Shown here: positions 61,528 through 64,000 of the stretch, piece after piece | How the letters are laid out: every line of letters starts with the position of its first letter | Numbering within the stretch: the first letter of the stretch is position 1 | NCBI GenBank assembly: GCA_020152595.1 | Contig: JAIGNY010001448.1 | Span: 632,001 to 696,000 of the forward strand | DNA: 64,000 bases | Direction of reading: 5' to 3' | From: Chiridota heheva | Lineage: Eukaryota; Echinodermata; Holothuroidea; Apodida; Chiridotidae | Program-made: the position numbers and the translations under genes | The notes under the pieces: model-generated | Told to the model about the DNA's origin: nothing | Databases searched by the model: none | What the model saw: the letters and a program-made list of their open reading frames with translations, nothing else

Positions 61528-62465
61528 GTAAGTGAAGAACAAGAAAGGAATCCATGGAGTTGCTGATCTCATCACCTTAAGCATACAGCATAGTGGGGGA
61601 AATAGCTAACAAGAAAGCAATCCATGGAGTTGCTGATCTCATCACCTTAAGCATACAGCACAATGGGGGAAATAGCTAACAGAGTCACTATAGCTCTGTG
61701 ACTTTTGGCACAAATATGTACAAATTAGTACATAATAACCCCCTAAAATCACATATTTGACCTCTGACCCCTGACCCTAATCACTGAAACAACATCTGAA
61801 ATTTTTCACACGTACCCCACTGTATGACACTATTCAGGCTCACGTCACACTTACCATTCCATAACTATGGAGGAAAATGGTGAAAAGTGGTCAATAGCTC
61901 TTTGACCTTTTGACCCCAGAGTCTATGGGACACAAATTCATGTACCAAGGTACCATGGTACAACATAGGGTTGGTATAGGTCTTGTACTTTTTTAGTTAA
62001 AAATAGTGCAAAATTTTGCATAAAAAGCACTTATTTGACCCTTGATCTTTTGACCTCCATTTATTTTTTATTTTTGTTAAAATGTTAAACCCTACCCACC
62101 TATGTAATTTGTAAAAATACCAAGTAATTTATTCAAAAGATACAGCCTTCACCAAAAAATTGCCGCATTTGATGTTTGACCTTTGTATCTCAAAACCTTG
62201 GAGACAAAAGATCCGGGCCAGGGGTACCCTTCCACCAATTTTGGCTTATGTGTGTATTACAGTTTTAACTTACTGACCCCTAACCCCTAATATTAGGTCA
62301 TCATATGAGACCCCCGGTGGGCCCATGAGCCCCCAAATAGCAAGGGGGGTTGTAATGTAGTGTAGAAGGTACAGGCATTTCTTTGCCTGTACAGCAAAGT
62401 GACTACAATATCTTATCCCCACTTATATGTATATGTGGGTAATGAAATAATACTTTTGTTTTAAC
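61528..62465 (+). repeat. Dispersed repeat family 2, copy B
   Basis: Matches 46258-47385. Its first ~140 bases contain a tandem duplication of AATCCATGGAGTTGCTGATC and TCATCACCTTAAGCATACAG (61548 and 61619). It starts directly after the exon-39 donor. Confidence 0.8.
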
Positions 62466-62640
62466 TCACAGGAAATGTTTATTGTATTTGAACTGCTGTG
62501 CTTTAGAGTTACATGTTAGTTGCACAGAATATCTACTCCTCCTGAGGGGTTAAATAATGATGTTGTGAACAGACAAATGTCAAACTAAACAGGGTTGAAA
62601 TTGAGGTTTTGCATCACTGGTGTGATATAAAAGGTGTTGG
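62466..62640 (+). other. Intron, no recognisable feature
   Basis: AT-rich link between repeat family 2 and the satellite. Confidence 0.4.
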
Positions 62641-64000
62641 TGATGAATCTCTATCAAAAAGAAAGAATCCCTTCCTTTAATTACCTTCTTGCAACATATA
62701 GTATCTATGGCGATAAGGTATTGTACTCACTTTTTTGGGTAGGTGGGTGTACACAATTTTGTATCGTGTGTACAGAGAAAACTACAAGCTATCATGTTGA
62801 AACTTGGTGGGAGGGTGTAGGTGAGGTGAACTTGTGTCCCGCACAAGACCCGTCATATTCCTTACAGCTCAATAGGTCAGAGGTCAAATAATTGACTGAA
62901 AATGGTACATTTTGTGTTGCGCTTTCTGGGATAAACGTAAGTGATATTGGGATGGTACTTGGTGGGTTGGTAAAAGGTAATGCAGGATTGTATCCTTTAC
63001 AAAATGGAACATGTCACTCAAAGGTCAGAGGTCAAATACTTAATTTAAAATGGTAAATTTTGGTCGATCGTGTGTTATGGAAAAACCGTAGGTGCAATTG
63101 GGTTGCTACTTGGTGGGTTGATGGAGGATGATGTAAAGTTGTGACATGTTGCTTACTGGTCAGAGGTCAAATAATAAAGCAAATTTTGTGCTGCATTTCT
63201 TTGGAAAAATATAATTGCTAAATTGAATTGATCCTCGGGTTGGGGTCCAGAGTTTGTTATTTGGTGGGTTGATAGAAGGTGATGTAGGGTTATGTTCCTT
63301 ACAAAATGGGACAGGTCATATAAATGTCAGAGGTCAAATAGTTAAATTAAAATGGTAAATTTTGGTCAGTCGTGTGTTATGGAAAAAATATAAGTGCAAT
63401 TGGGTCGTTACTTTGTGGCTTGATGAAGGATGATGTAAAGCTGTGTCTCAAAAATGATGTGACATGTCACTTCAAGGTTAAAGGTCAGAGGTCAAATAAT
63501 AATGGTAAATTTTGTGCTGAATTTCATTGAAAAACATAGTTGCTATTTTATTGATCCTTGATGGGTGTCCAGTTTGTTACTTGGTGGGATGGTGGAGGGT
63601 GATGTAAGATTATGTCTCACACATAATGGAAAATGTCATTTAAAAGTCAAAGGTCAGAGGTCAAATAATTGATTTAGAAATGGTAAATGTTGTGTTGCAC
63701 TTCCTGGGATAACCATAAGAGATATTGGGTACTTGGTGGATTTGTGGAAGGTGATACAGGGTATGTACTGCAAAAATTGGGACTGGTTATGTAAAGGTCA
63801 GAGGTCAAATAATTGATTTTAAATGGTAAATTTTGGCTGGTTGCCAGTTATGCAAATATCGCAAGCGCAATTGGGTTGTTACTTGCTTGGTTGATGAAGG
63901 ATGATGAAAGGTTGTCTCAAGAAAGATGAAATCCATCGCTTAAAAGTCAGAGGTCAAATCAATGTTACTTGCTGGATTGGGTGGAAGGGGATGTAGTGTT
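62641..64000. repeat. ~150-bp degenerate satellite with AGGTCA direct repeats
   Basis: About nine diverged copies of a unit with TACTTGGTGGGTTGATGGAG, GATGATGTAAAGTTGTG, AAAGGTCAGAGGTCAAATAA and TTTAAAATGGTAAATTTTG. The array continues past the window. The central AGGTCAgAGGTCA occurs perfectly at 62874, 63022, 63482, 63651 and 63795, and with one or two changes in three other copies. Confidence 0.9.

Overview
The window is eukaryotic nuclear DNA from an animal, AT-rich with long introns full of repeats. Most of it is the middle of one very large plus-strand gene, an axonemal dynein heavy chain most like the DNAH14 group. Thirty-nine coding exons can be placed between 2815 and 61527. They encode about 2,230 residues, roughly half of a ~4,500-residue heavy chain. 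They run from the end of the linker domain through AAA1, AAA2, AAA3, AAA4 and the stalk with its microtubule-binding domain to the start of AAA5. Both ends of the gene lie outside the window. The repeat types (tRNA-derived SINEs, I/Nimb-like and CR1/L2-like LINEs, a DIRS-like element, hAT and TTAA-site MITEs, AGGTCA-rich satellites) together with a short secreted fibrinogen-domain protein suggest a marine invertebrate, perhaps a deuterostome such as a hemichordate, echinoderm or amphioxus. The species cannot be read from the sequence.

Layout: 1-2490 holds a decayed LINE with an internal deletion. 2815-15343 holds dynein exons 1-10 (linker, AAA1), with tandem arrays, a CR1/L2 LINE tail, a hAT MITE with an 8-bp target duplication and a pair of convergent SINEs in the introns. 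15344-20817 is one intron filled by a DIRS-like/LINE mosaic. 20818-31801 carries exons 11-20 (end of AAA1, AAA2, start of AAA3), a 57-bp repeat that multiplies the exon-12 splice donor, and a large minisatellite at 24.9-26.5 kb. 31802-35339 holds an RTE-like LINE. 35340-37568 carries exons 21-22 (AAA3). The 10-kb intron 37569-47674 contains a complete five-exon gene on the minus strand for a small secreted fibrinogen-related protein. 47675-61527 carries exons 23-39 (AAA3 to AAA5, including the stalk). 61528-64000 is repeat, ending in a ~150-bp tandem array that carries AGGTCA direct repeats.

The dynein has recognisable Walker A motifs at AAA1-AAA4 and looks like a functional motor gene, but two sequence problems stand out: a 1-bp frameshift in exon 27 and a one-base phase mismatch between exons 13 and 14. 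The nested fibrinogen-domain gene also has a 1-bp frameshift. Three single-base problems in otherwise well-conserved exons point to base errors in the assembly more than to gene death, but this cannot be settled from the sequence alone.
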